Shown piece by piece: positions 1-8,888 of a stretch of 64,000 nucleotides of DNA. Numbering within the stretch: position 1 is the stretch's first letter; each line of letters begins with the position of its first letter. The stretch lies in contig JAYPUW010000001.1 in NCBI GenBank assembly GCA_038134285.1, positions 124,001-188,000 on the forward strand, written 5' to 3'. The translations under genes and the position numbers were made by a program. The stretch is from UBA3478 sp038134285. Its GTDB lineage: Bacteria > Bacteroidota > Bacteroidia > Flavobacteriales > Flavobacteriaceae. The notes beneath the pieces are model-generated. The model was not told where the DNA came from, searched no databases, and saw nothing but the letters and a program-made list of their open reading frames with translations.

Positions 1-1
1 T

Positions 2-661
2 CAGCACAAGTTTCTTTTCAGTGCTGACAACGATAACACCTGGCATTATGTGTTCTTAGACGCGCAAGACACGGTTTACGTGCAGCCCTCGATTCGCGGT
101 GAGATCTCTATCGAAAATTCAGCTACCAAAGGGTTGACAAAAGGAGTAGGTTATCAAGCAAACGACAGCATCATTAGTGACTCCTTCGATTTTTCTCTAA
201 AAAACAGAATCGCGCTTGAAGACCTAGAAGGAATTCTAAAACGCATCATTTTTCCTGAAGTTTTTTCAGCTAAGCAGCGATTCGATCTTAGAGATGAAGA
301 CTACGCCTTTCTCAAACACTGGATGAGCCGAAATACTTTGGAAAGTATTGAGCCGAATTACCAAGAAGATAATGAGCACTACGACAGCTATGTAAAATTC
401 TTTATATACGGCGATCGAAAAGGAGAAATGACCGATGTGATACGGATTTATAATAAGGTAGGGCTCGCCTATGGAACACTAACAGATGCGGCATACATTC
501 ACGATGCTCATTCAGGGGCCGAATTTTTCTTGTCGGCCACCATACTCGTTAATGAAAACGGCATCTTCAACGACAACCTGTACGAATATGATGAGATCGG
601 AATTCCTTTTTTGGCAGAAGTCGGAAGGGCGGTGCTCCGTCTTGAGCAATTGAAACGCTAA
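2..661 (+). CDS. Serine hydrolase, beta-lactamase-like (5' partial)
   Basis: The reading frame is open from the left edge, so the N-terminus and the catalytic Ser-x-x-Lys lie outside the window; 219 residues remain. The visible C-terminal half resembles the class A beta-lactamase-related serine hydrolases (Beta-lactamase2 type) common in Bacteroidota. A Lys-Val-Gly triad at 455-463 sits where the KTG motif of this fold belongs. It is followed by a short Tyr-Gly-rich turn and a strand-like segment, then a helix ending in RLEQLKR. The GTG at 50 is probably internal, not a start. Members of this family may be peptidases or cell-wall enzymes rather than antibiotic-resistance enzymes, and the substrate cannot be inferred here. 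Confidence 0.65.
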   Translation, partial: QHKFLFSADNDNTWHYVFLDAQDTVYVQPSIRGEISIENSATKGLTKGVGYQANDSIISDSFDFSLKNRIALEDLEGILKRIIFPEVFSAKQRFDLRDEDYAFLKHWMSRNTLESIEPNYQEDNEHYDSYVKFFIYGDRKGEMTDVIRIYNKVGLAYGTLTDAAYIHDAHSGAEFFLSATILVNENGIFNDNLYEYDEIGIPFLAEVGRAVLRLEQLKR

Positions 662-786
662 AGATTTTTTCATAGAATGGTAAGTGATGACGTGCATATA
701 AATTTTAAGTTATAATCTAATCAGTAGACTCAAAATCTAACAGAAATTTATATCTATCTTCAAAGACTTTAAATGGATTCCCTAGC

Positions 787-3102
787 ATGAAAAAAGGTAC
801 TGCAGCTCTTCTCAGTCTTATCTATTTATCAGCCTTCGCCCAACAAAAACCGATCGATTCATTAATCACTGATCATCAGGTGAGTAAAGGCATGATTAGC
901 ACCTATTTCAAACCCGAAAAAGGTAAACTGTTATTGGCTATCCACGACAGTGTACTTGAACGTCCCTTGCTTATGGTCACACGCTATTTGCAGCTCCCTT
1001 CTGATTTTTCTGCCTATAGAAACGCTGGATCTAAGACCGCAGAAAGCGTTATCGGCTTTGAGCAAAGAGGAACCAAAATTCTCCTTAAGCAATTCTCTTA
1101 TGTCAATCTTGCCAACGAATCAGACCCCATCGCTCAAAGCGTTGTGCAAAACAACCTAGCCCCCATTTTAGGTGTCTTTGAAAAGATGAATACCGAAGAC
1201 GAGATGCATCTTATAGATGTCTCAGATTTCTTTTCCAAAGATTCTCCTGGCTTCAACGCAGTGGGTGAAACAGACAAGAAAAACTACAAGATCGGATCGT
1301 TGGATGGCAATCGTTCGTTTATCGACGCTGCCAAAAGCTTTCCGCGAAATACTGAGATTACGCACACCTTGACCTATCCGGCCGCGGCGGCACCTAGAGA
1401 GAACAGAAGTGAGACCCTGAGTTTTCAAATGAATCATTCAATCATTGCACTACCCGATCATCCCATGCCTTCGCGCCTAGTCGACCATCGCGTTGGATGG
1501 TTCTCTCTAGAGCAATACAACTATTCGTCTGAGGCTCTTAAGTCAGATAATTACCGCATCGCAGCACGCTGGAGGCTAGAACCGAGCGATAAAGAAGCCT
1601 ATGCGCGTGGCGAACTTGTCACCCCATTAAAACCTATTGTATTCTATCTCGATCCTGCGACCCCTTTAAAATGGAGACCTTATTTTAAGAAAGGTATCGA
1701 AGACTGGAATGGGCCCTTTGAAAAAGCCGGATTTAAGAATGCGATCATTGCCAAGGATCCTCCGACCAAAGAAGAAGATCCAGATTTCAGTCCAGAGGAT
1801 GTGCGTTACTCAGTAGTGCGCTACGTGGCGTCTACCACGCGAAACGCCACAGGGCCAAGTGTAAAAGATCCGCGTACTGGTGAGATCCTTGAGAGCGATG
1901 TCATATGGTATCACAATCACCTGCGCTCGTACCGCAATAGATATCTTTTAGAGACGGGGGCCGCCAACGAGAAGGCAAGAACCTTGAATACGCCTGAGGA
2001 AGAAATAGGTGAGATGATGCGACGCGTCATTGCTCATGAGGTGGGGCACGCGTTAGGGCTTCCGCACAATATGAAGGCCAGTTCAGCCTATCCAGTAGAC
2101 TCATTGCGCTCAGGGAGTTTCACCCAAAAAATGGGAATTGCCGCAACCATCATGGATTATGCACGCTACAATTACATCGCCCAACCCGGAGATCAAAATA
2201 TTAGATTCGTTCGTCAAATGGGGCCTTATGACGATTACGCGATTGAGTGGGGTTACCGTTATTTCGAATCAACAGAAGCCGAAAAGGCCTGGTTGAATAA
2301 ATTCGTTGACGAGCATAACCTAGATCCTGTGTATCAATTCGGGTCGGGTGGTAACGATCCCAACGCCCAAACCGAAAATATTGGAGACGACCCCGTTAAG
2401 GCTACTGCATACGGATTGAGCAACCTCAAAATTGTGGCTAAAAATTTAGAGAAGTGGACCACCGAAAATGGGCAGACCTACGACGATCTTCAAGAACTCT
2501 ACATGGAGCTCATAGGGGTGTATCGCCGCTACATCTATCACGTGGTCGCACTAATTGGTGGAGTCAGCGAAACACGGGTAGTGAAGGGTCAAGAAGTGAT
2601 CCCTTACCAAAACGTCCCCTATCAGAAGCAACGAGAAGCACTCGCTTCATTAGACCAAAACCTATGGAAAACACAAAACTGGCTGATAAAGCCTGAACTG
2701 ATTTCTAGATTTGAAAACGAAGGGAATCTTGATCTTATAGTAAACCTTCAAAAAGCTGCGCTCTACCGCATTTTAAACCAAGAACGCTTAAATACTATGT
2801 TGTCTACTCAGCTTACGCTTCTGGGAGAAGGATTAGAGGCCTCGGCTCTAATCTCATCATTGGCGACTTCAATCGTTCTAAGTAAAGAGCAGCCCGATCT
2901 GCTCGAGCGTCTACTCCAGATAGCATTCCTAGAACGCTCGAATGAGCTTATAGCAGACGAGAAGACCCATAGCGATGTGCGGGCCGCATTAAATCAAACC
3001 AATAGTGAGATCGAACGTTGGCTAGGCAGACAGAAAAACGCCTCTTCTGAAACGCTTAAAAATCATTTCAGATTTGCTTTGTCAATGCTCGAAAAAGAAT
3101 AG
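787..3102 (+). CDS. Secreted zinc-dependent metalloprotease
   Basis: A 771-residue protein with an N-terminal signal peptide (about residues 1-18, ending in SAFAQ). The metzincin zinc site HExxHxxGxxH is intact at residues 417-427 (HEVGHALGLPH), and a downstream IMDYA gives the Met-turn methionine. The domain order fits the large Bacteroidota zinc-dependent metalloproteases with DUF5117/DUF5118-type N-terminal regions and a DUF4953-type catalytic part: beta-rich N-terminal half, catalytic core at about 300-470, helical C-terminal tail. It probably acts in the periplasm or at the cell surface. No T9SS C-terminal sorting domain is visible. It stands alone, with DUF2147 converging 2 bases after its stop. 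Confidence 0.85.
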   Translation: MKKGTAALLSLIYLSAFAQQKPIDSLITDHQVSKGMISTYFKPEKGKLLLAIHDSVLERPLLMVTRYLQLPSDFSAYRNAGSKTAESVIGFEQRGTKILLKQFSYVNLANESDPIAQSVVQNNLAPILGVFEKMNTEDEMHLIDVSDFFSKDSPGFNAVGETDKKNYKIGSLDGNRSFIDAAKSFPRNTEITHTLTYPAAAAPRENRSETLSFQMNHSIIALPDHPMPSRLVDHRVGWFSLEQYNYSSEALKSDNYRIAARWRLEPSDKEAYARGELVTPLKPIVFYLDPATPLKWRPYFKKGIEDWNGPFEKAGFKNAIIAKDPPTKEEDPDFSPEDVRYSVVRYVASTTRNATGPSVKDPRTGEILESDVIWYHNHLRSYRNRYLLETGAANEKARTLNTPEEEIGEMMRRVIAHEVGHALGLPHNMKASSAYPVDSLRSGSFTQKMGIAATIMDYARYNYIAQPGDQNIRFVRQMGPYDDYAIEWGYRYFESTEAEKAWLNKFVDEHNLDPVYQFGSGGNDPNAQTENIGDDPVKATAYGLSNLKIVAKNLEKWTTENGQTYDDLQELYMELIGVYRRYIYHVVALIGGVSETRVVKGQEVIPYQNVPYQKQREALASLDQNLWKTQNWLIKPELISRFENEGNLDLIVNLQKAALYRILNQERLNTMLSTQLTLLGEGLEASALISSLATSIVLSKEQPDLLERLLQIAFLERSNELIADEKTHSDVRAALNQTNSEIERWLGRQKNASSETLKNHFRFALSMLEKE

Positions 3103-3104
3103 GG

Positions 3105-3551
3105 CTATTTTTTGGCATGTTTGTACCAAGTTTGGGTGCGTCCCAACAAAGAGATTCCGAGATATCCACGAACATTCAAGGTCATCGGATCTTCTAAAGT
3201 AAGGGTGCATGAGTACTGCTTGCCATTGGCGGGGTCTAAAATCTTTCCCCCTGTCCAGGCCTCTCCATCCCATTCTAAACCTTCAATAATCGTCAGCCCT
3301 TCAATGGGCTGATTTTTTTTTGGGCCCTTGCACTCAACGCAGCGCTTTCCTTGATCCTCTGCGAGCAAAAGCCTAGAAATTTGACCGTACAGCTTTCCGT
3401 TCTCGACGTAGATATTGATCTCTGATTTACGCTTATTTGAGACATCATCGACAGAAACCCATAGTCCTTCAAAATCACTGCGCTCTGCGTTTTGGGCTAA
3501 AAGGGGTATTGTGCAAAGTAGTGTCAGTGCCCCTAAAATGTATCTTTTCAT
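3105..3551 (-). CDS. DUF2147 family secreted protein
   Basis: A 148-residue protein with a signal peptide (about residues 1-19, ending LLAQ). The mature part matches the DUF2147 pattern: an initial F-x-G-x-W strand, a central Cys-x-x-Cys (RCVECKG), then W-x-G-G-x-I-L-D-P and a terminal RTQTWYK. The family forms a small beta-barrel-like exported domain of unknown biochemical function. It is the last gene of a tightly packed minus-strand operon and starts 6 bases after the SGNH hydrolase stop, so it is probably co-transcribed with the sugar genes upstream. The function in this setting is unknown. Confidence 0.8.
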   Translation of the reverse strand: MKRYILGALTLLCTIPLLAQNAERSDFEGLWVSVDDVSNKRKSEINIYVENGKLYGQISRLLLAEDQGKRCVECKGPKKNQPIEGLTIIEGLEWDGEAWTGGKILDPANGKQYSCTLTLEDPMTLNVRGYLGISLLGRTQTWYKHAKK

Positions 3552-3557
3552 GTGCCC

Positions 3558-4235
3558 CTAATTTAGAAGTTGATGTAATGTTTTCATGACAATGGGTTCC
3601 ATGACCTTGTATCCTTCTTCATTCGGATGCACGGGGTCGTATCCCCACTCTGATTTTAACCCTTGCTTGTCATCTACCATTGGGGCATAATAATCCACAT
3701 ATGGAACACCGTAATGGCTGGCCATGTTTTGAATCAATCCATTGAGCTCAATCACACTTTCGGTTGGGGTAATGCGCGGTCTCCATGGAAAAGAGTTAGA
3801 GGGTAGTACTGAGCAAAGCACGGGAATAATTTCATTGGCAAGCGACAGCTGCACCATACTTTCTAGGTTCTTCGCAATATCTGCTATCGAAATGGGGCCT
3901 GTGTTCTCAGCAATGTCGTTGATACCGGCTAAAATGACTACCGCCTTAGGATTCAAATCAATAACATCTTGCCTGAATCTCAATAACATTTGAGGCGTAG
4001 TTTGACCGCCGATTCCTCGGTTGATGAATTGGTTTTGACTAAAAAATTCAGGGCGCATTGAGATCCAACCCTGAGTAATCGAATTCCCCATGAACACTAC
4101 CGAAGTGTGATCGGTAAGCTGCATGATAGAATCGTTCTTGGCCTTAAAAAATCCCATCGCAGGCCAGTCTTGTGCCTGCACAGATGCGGCAGTAAGCAAC
4201 AGCGCAAAAAGCGCAAAAGTTATGGTCTTATTCAT
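3558..4235 (-). CDS. SGNH/GDSL-type esterase
   Basis: A 225-residue exported hydrolase with a signal peptide of about 21 residues. SGNH blocks are visible in order: block I FMGNSITQGW with nucleophile Ser52, block II GIGGQT, block III GINDIAEN, and block V with Asp200 and His203 in DPVHPNEEGY. This arrangement is typical of lysophospholipase L1-like and carbohydrate O-acyl esterases. In Bacteroidota such proteins commonly deacetylate glycans, and the neighbouring sugar genes make that the better guess. Its start overlaps the creatininase-like gene by 8 bases, which suggests translational coupling. Confidence 0.85.
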   Translation of the reverse strand: MNKTITFALFALLLTAASVQAQDWPAMGFFKAKNDSIMQLTDHTSVVFMGNSITQGWISMRPEFFSQNQFINRGIGGQTTPQMLLRFRQDVIDLNPKAVVILAGINDIAENTGPISIADIAKNLESMVQLSLANEIIPVLCSVLPSNSFPWRPRITPTESVIELNGLIQNMASHYGVPYVDYYAPMVDDKQGLKSEWGYDPVHPNEEGYKVMEPIVMKTLHQLLN

Positions 4236-5001
4236 ACATATTGGATTGATCGAGCTCGCATAAATCGCAAATGAGCTCGGCTATTTTATCAGTTACGTCA
4301 TTCATATAACGCTGACCCTTCTCAGCCGTTGATTGACTCGGATCTCCTATTCCAGTATCCGCACTCACAGAAGACCATTTGCGTTCGGCCCAAGCCCATC
4401 GCTCTCGAATGGCTTTCACCTTGTGCTTGCGTTCAGCACCATCACCGGCTTCAGCTAGAGGCAGTACTAAATCTGGACGCAAATGCATCATAATCGAGGT
4501 TTCCATTTCGTCAGCATGGTCTCCCTCTTTTTCGAAATAAAGACTCTTGTCTAGCATTTGAAACCAACTGCAGGTGACCAACATCATCTCAGGGAAAAGC
4601 AGTCCCAACTCACGCAGCATGGTCTTGAAATCGTTTCCGCCATGACTGTTAAAGACGAGTAATTTCTTGAGACCTTGACGATCCAATACGGTGATGAGAT
4701 CCTTCAGAATCGCAAACTGCGTACTCGGATTGAGGTTCATGTCAAGGTAAATATCGCTTTGCCCCGTGTTTACTCCATAGGGAACGGTGGGCAACACTAC
4801 AAAGTTGGCACCTTTGGCGTATGCTTTTTCTCCGGCTTGTTTCAAGAGGCCGTCGGCCTCATAGACATCGGTTCCGTACGGAAGGTGGTAGTTATGAGCT
4901 TCAACCGCACCCCACCCCAAAACAGCGAGCTCAAAACGATGCGTTTTGAGCCGCTTCCAGGTGTTCTCTTTTAAATCAAAAGGTGCAGATCCACTTACCA
5001 T
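4228..5001 (-). CDS. Creatininase-family metal-dependent amidohydrolase
   Basis: A 257-residue cytoplasmic protein without a signal peptide. The metal-ligand set of the creatininase fold is visible: Glu34 and His36 in GAVEAHNYHLP, Asp45 in GTD, His120 in NSHGGN and a glutamate in DEMETS. The glycine that usually follows the first histidine is asparagine, and the second site has Gly-Gly rather than the Gly-Glu of true creatininase, so creatinine is not the likely substrate. Family members cleave cyclic or linear amides, and some occur in sugar-catabolic or cofactor pathways. Here it lies inside a sugar-type operon between an SGNH esterase and an oxidoreductase. Confidence 0.8.
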   Translation of the reverse strand: MVSGSAPFDLKENTWKRLKTHRFELAVLGWGAVEAHNYHLPYGTDVYEADGLLKQAGEKAYAKGANFVVLPTVPYGVNTGQSDIYLDMNLNPSTQFAILKDLITVLDRQGLKKLLVFNSHGGNDFKTMLRELGLLFPEMMLVTCSWFQMLDKSLYFEKEGDHADEMETSIMMHLRPDLVLPLAEAGDGAERKHKVKAIRERWAWAERKWSSVSADTGIGDPSQSTAEKGQRYMNDVTDKIAELICDLCELDQSNMYE

Positions 5002-5010
5002 AATGCACGA

Positions 5011-6357
5011 TTAGAAACTGCGGTAGTCTCCACTGAGATACTGATTGGCTTCTGCCTCTTCAAAGGCCGAGGCCTGCTTGTTGTAATGAAGTGTCTTACC
5101 TGGGAATCTTCCGGCGATTACTCCTAACAATATGGTCTCTGTAAGGCGTGCTGAATAATCAAAAGGTGCAGAAGTTTCTGCCTTACCGAGGCAAGCATCA
5201 ATAAACTGATGGTAGTGCTTAGGTGACTCTGCGGCGTAATCGCGCACAGGTTCTCCCATAACACCTTCAGTGTCGAAGTCAGCAATGGCATAATCTGCAT
5301 AGGCCCCATCTACGATCAACTGAGGAAGCTGCTGAAAGTGCGGCAACAATAGACGTTGACCATTCTCACCAATGAACATGGCTCCTTGATCAGGTAACGC
5401 ATCTCCATTAGGCAATACCAATTCATCGGTAATCACCGGGCCCTCAACGCCATCAAACCAAACCCACTCAAATTCAGGGGTAGTATAGGCGGTACCTTCA
5501 AAAGTATAATGGACCTCATTGCGCTCTGGATAGCCATAACCGTTTGATTCACGGCAATAGGTGGTAATGGTATCTGGAACGTCAATGTCTAATGCGTTGT
5601 AAGGCGTGTCGAAAATATGAACTCCCATATCCCCGAGTGTAGCACAGCCATAATCCATGAGCTTTCTCCAATTCATCGGATGGTAGTATCCCTCTTTATA
5701 GGGGCGCTCCGAAGAGGTTCCTAGCCATAAGTTCCAATCGAGGCGTTCAGGTACGGCATCGGCTCCTTCAGGAACTGGTCCGTCGTAGCCCCAATTTTTG
5801 TTCGACCAAGCAATCACCTTGCTGACTTTTCCGATGATCCCCTTGCGAATCAGTAAGGTCGCCAATTTATAGTCGTAAAAAGAGTGTACCTGAATTCCCA
5901 TCTGGGTGATTAATCCTTTCTCATTCGCTACTCGACGCATCTCACGAGATTCAGAAACGTAGTGCGTCAAGGGTTTCTGACAATAAACCGGTTTGTCGTA
6001 TTCCATCGCCAACAATGAGGCTGGGGCATGCGTGTGATCAGGAGTTGAAACCACAACGGCATCAATTTGATCAGAGAATTGCTCCATCATGGTTCTGTAG
6101 TCGGCAAATACCTGTGCATCTGGAAATAAGGCATGAGCTGCTTTGAGGTGCTCACTGTCAACATCACATAATGCAACAACCTTTACTTGCGGATGCGATG
6201 CGATGGCTTCTAAATCTGCCATTCCCATGTTTCCGACCCCTACATGAGCCGTTCGAATCATTTTAGGCGCTGAAGAAGCGCACGACCAAATAGATAGCGG
6301 AAGCGCCGTAGCCCCTGCCGCCAGTGTCATTGTTTTTAAAAACTCTCTTTTTTTCAT
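5011..6357 (-). CDS. Gfo/Idh/MocA family NAD(P)-dependent oxidoreductase
   Basis: A 448-residue protein with an N-terminal export-type segment (KKREFLK, then a hydrophobic run ending SIWSCAS), as in Tat-exported or membrane-attached relatives, although a canonical twin arginine is missing. The Rossmann motif GVGNMG is at residues 40-45. The family's Lys-Pro motif appears as CQKP instead of the usual EKP, so the catalytic-region lysine is kept. Such enzymes oxidise or reduce sugar hydroxyls, often at C3, using a tightly bound nucleotide. Two DUF1080 (3-keto-disaccharide hydrolase domain) genes lie immediately upstream, 2 bases away, which favours a role in making or consuming 3-keto sugars. 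Confidence 0.88.
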   Translation of the reverse strand: MKKREFLKTMTLAAGATALPLSIWSCASSAPKMIRTAHVGVGNMGMADLEAIASHPQVKVVALCDVDSEHLKAAHALFPDAQVFADYRTMMEQFSDQIDAVVVSTPDHTHAPASLLAMEYDKPVYCQKPLTHYVSESREMRRVANEKGLITQMGIQVHSFYDYKLATLLIRKGIIGKVSKVIAWSNKNWGYDGPVPEGADAVPERLDWNLWLGTSSERPYKEGYYHPMNWRKLMDYGCATLGDMGVHIFDTPYNALDIDVPDTITTYCRESNGYGYPERNEVHYTFEGTAYTTPEFEWVWFDGVEGPVITDELVLPNGDALPDQGAMFIGENGQRLLLPHFQQLPQLIVDGAYADYAIADFDTEGVMGEPVRDYAAESPKHYHQFIDACLGKAETSAPFDYSARLTETILLGVIAGRFPGKTLHYNKQASAFEEAEANQYLSGDYRSF

Positions 6358-6359
6358 CT

Positions 6360-7139
6360 CTATAATTCTTTGATTTTAATATTTCTAAACCATAGCGAAC
6401 TCCCGTGATCTTGGAGTCCGATGAATCCCTTTTTGAATTTGCCGTAGTCAGGGGCCAATCCCCATTTTCCGTTTGACTTCTTGGCCTCCCAATCTTCTGA
6501 CCAAGGCTCAAAACCCAACAATAATTCTCCATTCAACCAATGCTCCACGCGCTCGGGTGTAAACACAATTTTCGAACTATTCCACTCACCAGCCGGATTA
6601 AGCTTTTTCTTGCTGACATCAGGAACGTACATTGCGTAATCAGCCCCAGTTGACTGAAGCGGCTGCAATTTCTCAGGATGTTCCGTCACTCCTATACTCT
6701 TGTTGTATGCGGTGATATCGTGAAAGTCGGTATAGTGCAAATCGTCAATTAATTGGTATTCTGGTGAAACCTCAGGAATTCCCGCATAGCCTTCTTGCAC
6801 GTGATAAAAAATTCCGCTGTTGCCTCCAGGAGGAATCTTCCATTCAAGATAGAGCTCAAAATTCTCAAATTCTTTGGCGGCATAAATCAGATCGCGACTG
6901 CCCTTGTAATCGTAGTCCTCTTCTTTTACCATTTCAGTACTAAAAGTGAGTTCACCGTCGACGATTCCCCACCCCGGTGGTAGACGATCGCCATTGTAGG
7001 CGCGCCATCCGTCAAGGCTAGTTCCATCAAATAAGGTGATCCACTCTGAAGCCGATTCAACTTCGGAGGATTTGTCTGCTGCGGGGCCACAAGAAAACAA
7101 TAGGATTGCGACCCAACCGAGTGCTACATAGTTTTTCAT
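6360..7139 (-). CDS. DUF1080 / 3-keto-disaccharide hydrolase-domain lipoprotein
   Basis: A 259-residue protein with a lipoprotein signal (LLFSC-G, cysteine near residue 17), so it is probably anchored to the outer membrane or periplasmic face. The mature region is a concanavalin-like beta-sandwich of the PF06439 type: it opens with TLFDGTSLDGW, carries EWKIPPGGNSGIFYHVQ in the middle, and ends FRNIKIKEL. Members of this family cleave 3-keto-glycosides produced by Gfo/Idh/MocA oxidoreductases, and exactly such a gene follows 2 bases downstream. A second, shorter paralogue lies 1 base upstream, so the pair may split substrates or act in series. Confidence 0.85.
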   Translation of the reverse strand: MKNYVALGWVAILLFSCGPAADKSSEVESASEWITLFDGTSLDGWRAYNGDRLPPGWGIVDGELTFSTEMVKEEDYDYKGSRDLIYAAKEFENFELYLEWKIPPGGNSGIFYHVQEGYAGIPEVSPEYQLIDDLHYTDFHDITAYNKSIGVTEHPEKLQPLQSTGADYAMYVPDVSKKKLNPAGEWNSSKIVFTPERVEHWLNGELLLGFEPWSEDWEAKKSNGKWGLAPDYGKFKKGFIGLQDHGSSLWFRNIKIKEL

Positions 7140-7140
7140 T

Positions 7141-7728
7141 TTAAAGTTCAGTGAGTTTGATGTTTCTCCATTTTACTTTGATACCCCCTCCGTCGTGAAT
7201 TTGGAGGGCGATTCCGCCTTTGCCCTCTCCGATCTTTTCATCGGTCAGGCTGACCATTTCGTGCCCATTCAAAAAGGTGGTTACCGTATCGCCATTACAG
7301 ATGATACGCATGTGATTCCATTCACCCATTTTGAGGTAGGCGTCTTTTTCTTTGTCTGGCTTGATAAGCCATCCGCGTCCGTATGACTCGTAAATACCTC
7401 CGGTGTAGTGATCGGGTGGAGCTACCTCAACTTGCCATCCGCTAACAATGGTGCCTTCAACGGTTGATCTGAAAAAGACACCGCTGTTTCCGTCTGCCTC
7501 TTGCAAAAACTCAAGCTCGAGCACAAAATCGTCGTAATAGGCGTCAGTAGAAAGGTATCCATAGGCCTTGTCTGGACCGCTCTCGCACACCAAAAGCCCA
7601 TCTTCTACATACCATTTCTCGGTACCATTAATGGTCCACCCGTCTAAATTTTTTCCATTAAAAAGCGAGACCTGTGCCGATACGCCGACTGAGGTCAATG
7701 CCACTAAGCTTAATAAGAGTTGTTTCAT
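7141..7728 (-). CDS. DUF1080 / 3-keto-disaccharide hydrolase-domain secreted protein
   Basis: The start is taken at the ATG on the minus strand ending at 7728, because it begins a clear signal peptide (MKQLLLSLVALTSVGVSAQ); an upstream in-frame ATG would overlap the preceding gene and add an unlikely leader. The product is 195 residues, a single PF06439-type sandwich: SLFNGKNLDGW at the mature N-terminus, DGNSGVFFRS in the middle and KWRNIKLTEL at the end. It is secreted rather than lipidated, unlike its neighbour. It is diverged from the adjacent paralogue, so the tandem is an old duplication or two separately acquired members. Likely role: hydrolysis or isomerisation of a 3-keto sugar intermediate. 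Confidence 0.85.
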   Translation of the reverse strand: MKQLLLSLVALTSVGVSAQVSLFNGKNLDGWTINGTEKWYVEDGLLVCESGPDKAYGYLSTDAYYDDFVLELEFLQEADGNSGVFFRSTVEGTIVSGWQVEVAPPDHYTGGIYESYGRGWLIKPDKEKDAYLKMGEWNHMRIICNGDTVTTFLNGHEMVSLTDEKIGEGKGGIALQIHDGGGIKVKWRNIKLTEL

Positions 7729-7738
7729 TGATTTGATT

Positions 7739-8830
7739 TTACAGTTTGATAAATATGCGTTTTTTAAAGAGCCACCAGGTCGGTAGTCCAATGACAATCA
7801 CGTAAAGCAATGCATAGACTAATGAGGCGAGCTTTGCCGCTATGCCTGCATCTGTCAAGGCTCCGACAAACATTTTACTGATCGAAAAGCCCAGAAAGTA
7901 ATCACTGTAGAACACTGAAATTAAAAGGATTGAAAGGGCATAAGAGACGATAGGGTTTTTTCCAAAGGCCTCCACTAATGCCAAAGACCTCTCTTTGCCT
8001 TGATCGAAAATCAAGCTACACAGCACCCAGCCCTGTAGTGAAACGCCTGCGGTAACAAGAGTAAAAGAACTTGACCATAAGGCTTTATTGATCGGAAACA
8101 AGTAGCCTAATAAGTAGCCTGAACCGAGTAATAGCGCTCCCAATTTCATCATGGTCAATAATTTTTTAGTCTGATCTTCACTTTTTAAATAAAGGTGTGC
8201 GGCTGTCATTCCAAGTAGCGTCGTGCATACTGCTCCGACAGTACTAAGTATTCCTTCAGGATCCCATGTTTCTTGCCACAACTCTCCAGGAAGCAAAAAG
8301 CTGTCGAGGTAATTTGCCCAGTTGGCCATGGGTTTTGAAAGGTCAGGCATTCCCACTCCCGGAACCGGAATAAAGACCATAATAAAGGTATAGAGCGCAA
8401 GCAGTACCACCACCAATCTCAGATGGTCTGAACGTTTAGTAAAGAGATAAATACTTGCACATATAAGGTAAACAGTCGCTATGCGCGGAAGCACTCCTAC
8501 ATAGCGCACATGGGTCAAGTCAAAGTCGGGCCAAATCCATAAAAAGATTCCGACGGCGTAAATCTTGAGGCTTCTAAAAAAGATTTTTTGAAAGGTTTTT
8601 CCAATGGGTTGCTCATTGATGCGCTTGTGCATCGACAAAACAATAGAAACTCCGACGATGAAAAGAAAACTAGGAAACACGAAATCGGTTGGGGTAATGC
8701 CGTTCCATTCCGCGTGAAGAAAAGGGGCGTAAACCGCATTCCAGCTGCCCGGACTGTTCACTACAATCATTAACATAATCGTGAGCCCTCTCAAGATGTC
8801 GACCGATAATACTCTTGCCTTTGTAATCAT
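7739..8830 (-). CDS. NagX-like / heparan-alpha-glucosaminide acetyltransferase-type membrane protein
   Basis: The start is placed at the ATG ending at 8830, which gives 363 residues opening with TKARVLSVDILRGLTIMLMI; a longer reading would run into the divergent gene at 8889. The protein has about ten hydrophobic segments. The opening R-x-x-S-x-D-x-x-R-G is the hallmark of the DUF5009/DUF1624-type acyltransferase membrane family that includes NagX and the HGSNAT relatives, where an early histidine (here in FLHAEWNGIT) takes part in acyl transfer or transport. It is the first gene of the seven-gene minus-strand operon and may move or acylate an amino sugar. The exact substrate is unknown. Confidence 0.75.
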   Translation of the reverse strand: MITKARVLSVDILRGLTIMLMIVVNSPGSWNAVYAPFLHAEWNGITPTDFVFPSFLFIVGVSIVLSMHKRINEQPIGKTFQKIFFRSLKIYAVGIFLWIWPDFDLTHVRYVGVLPRIATVYLICASIYLFTKRSDHLRLVVVLLALYTFIMVFIPVPGVGMPDLSKPMANWANYLDSFLLPGELWQETWDPEGILSTVGAVCTTLLGMTAAHLYLKSEDQTKKLLTMMKLGALLLGSGYLLGYLFPINKALWSSSFTLVTAGVSLQGWVLCSLIFDQGKERSLALVEAFGKNPIVSYALSILLISVFYSDYFLGFSISKMFVGALTDAGIAAKLASLVYALLYVIVIGLPTWWLFKKRIFIKL

Positions 8831-8849
8831 GGTAAAACGCTTTTTCTGC

Positions 8850-8866
8850 GGTATCTTTAGAATACC
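8850..8866. promoter_or_regulatory. Small inverted repeat in divergent intergenic region
   Basis: GGTAT at 8850-8854 and ATACC at 8862-8866 form a 5-base dyad with a 7-base spacer. It sits in the 58-base gap between the divergent NagX-like gene and the carboxypeptidase-domain gene, and an imperfect -7-like TATCTTTA overlaps its left arm. It could be an operator for either gene. The arms are short, so chance is a real possibility. Confidence 0.25.
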
Positions 8867-8888
8867 ATAAAGAATTGCTAATAATATT

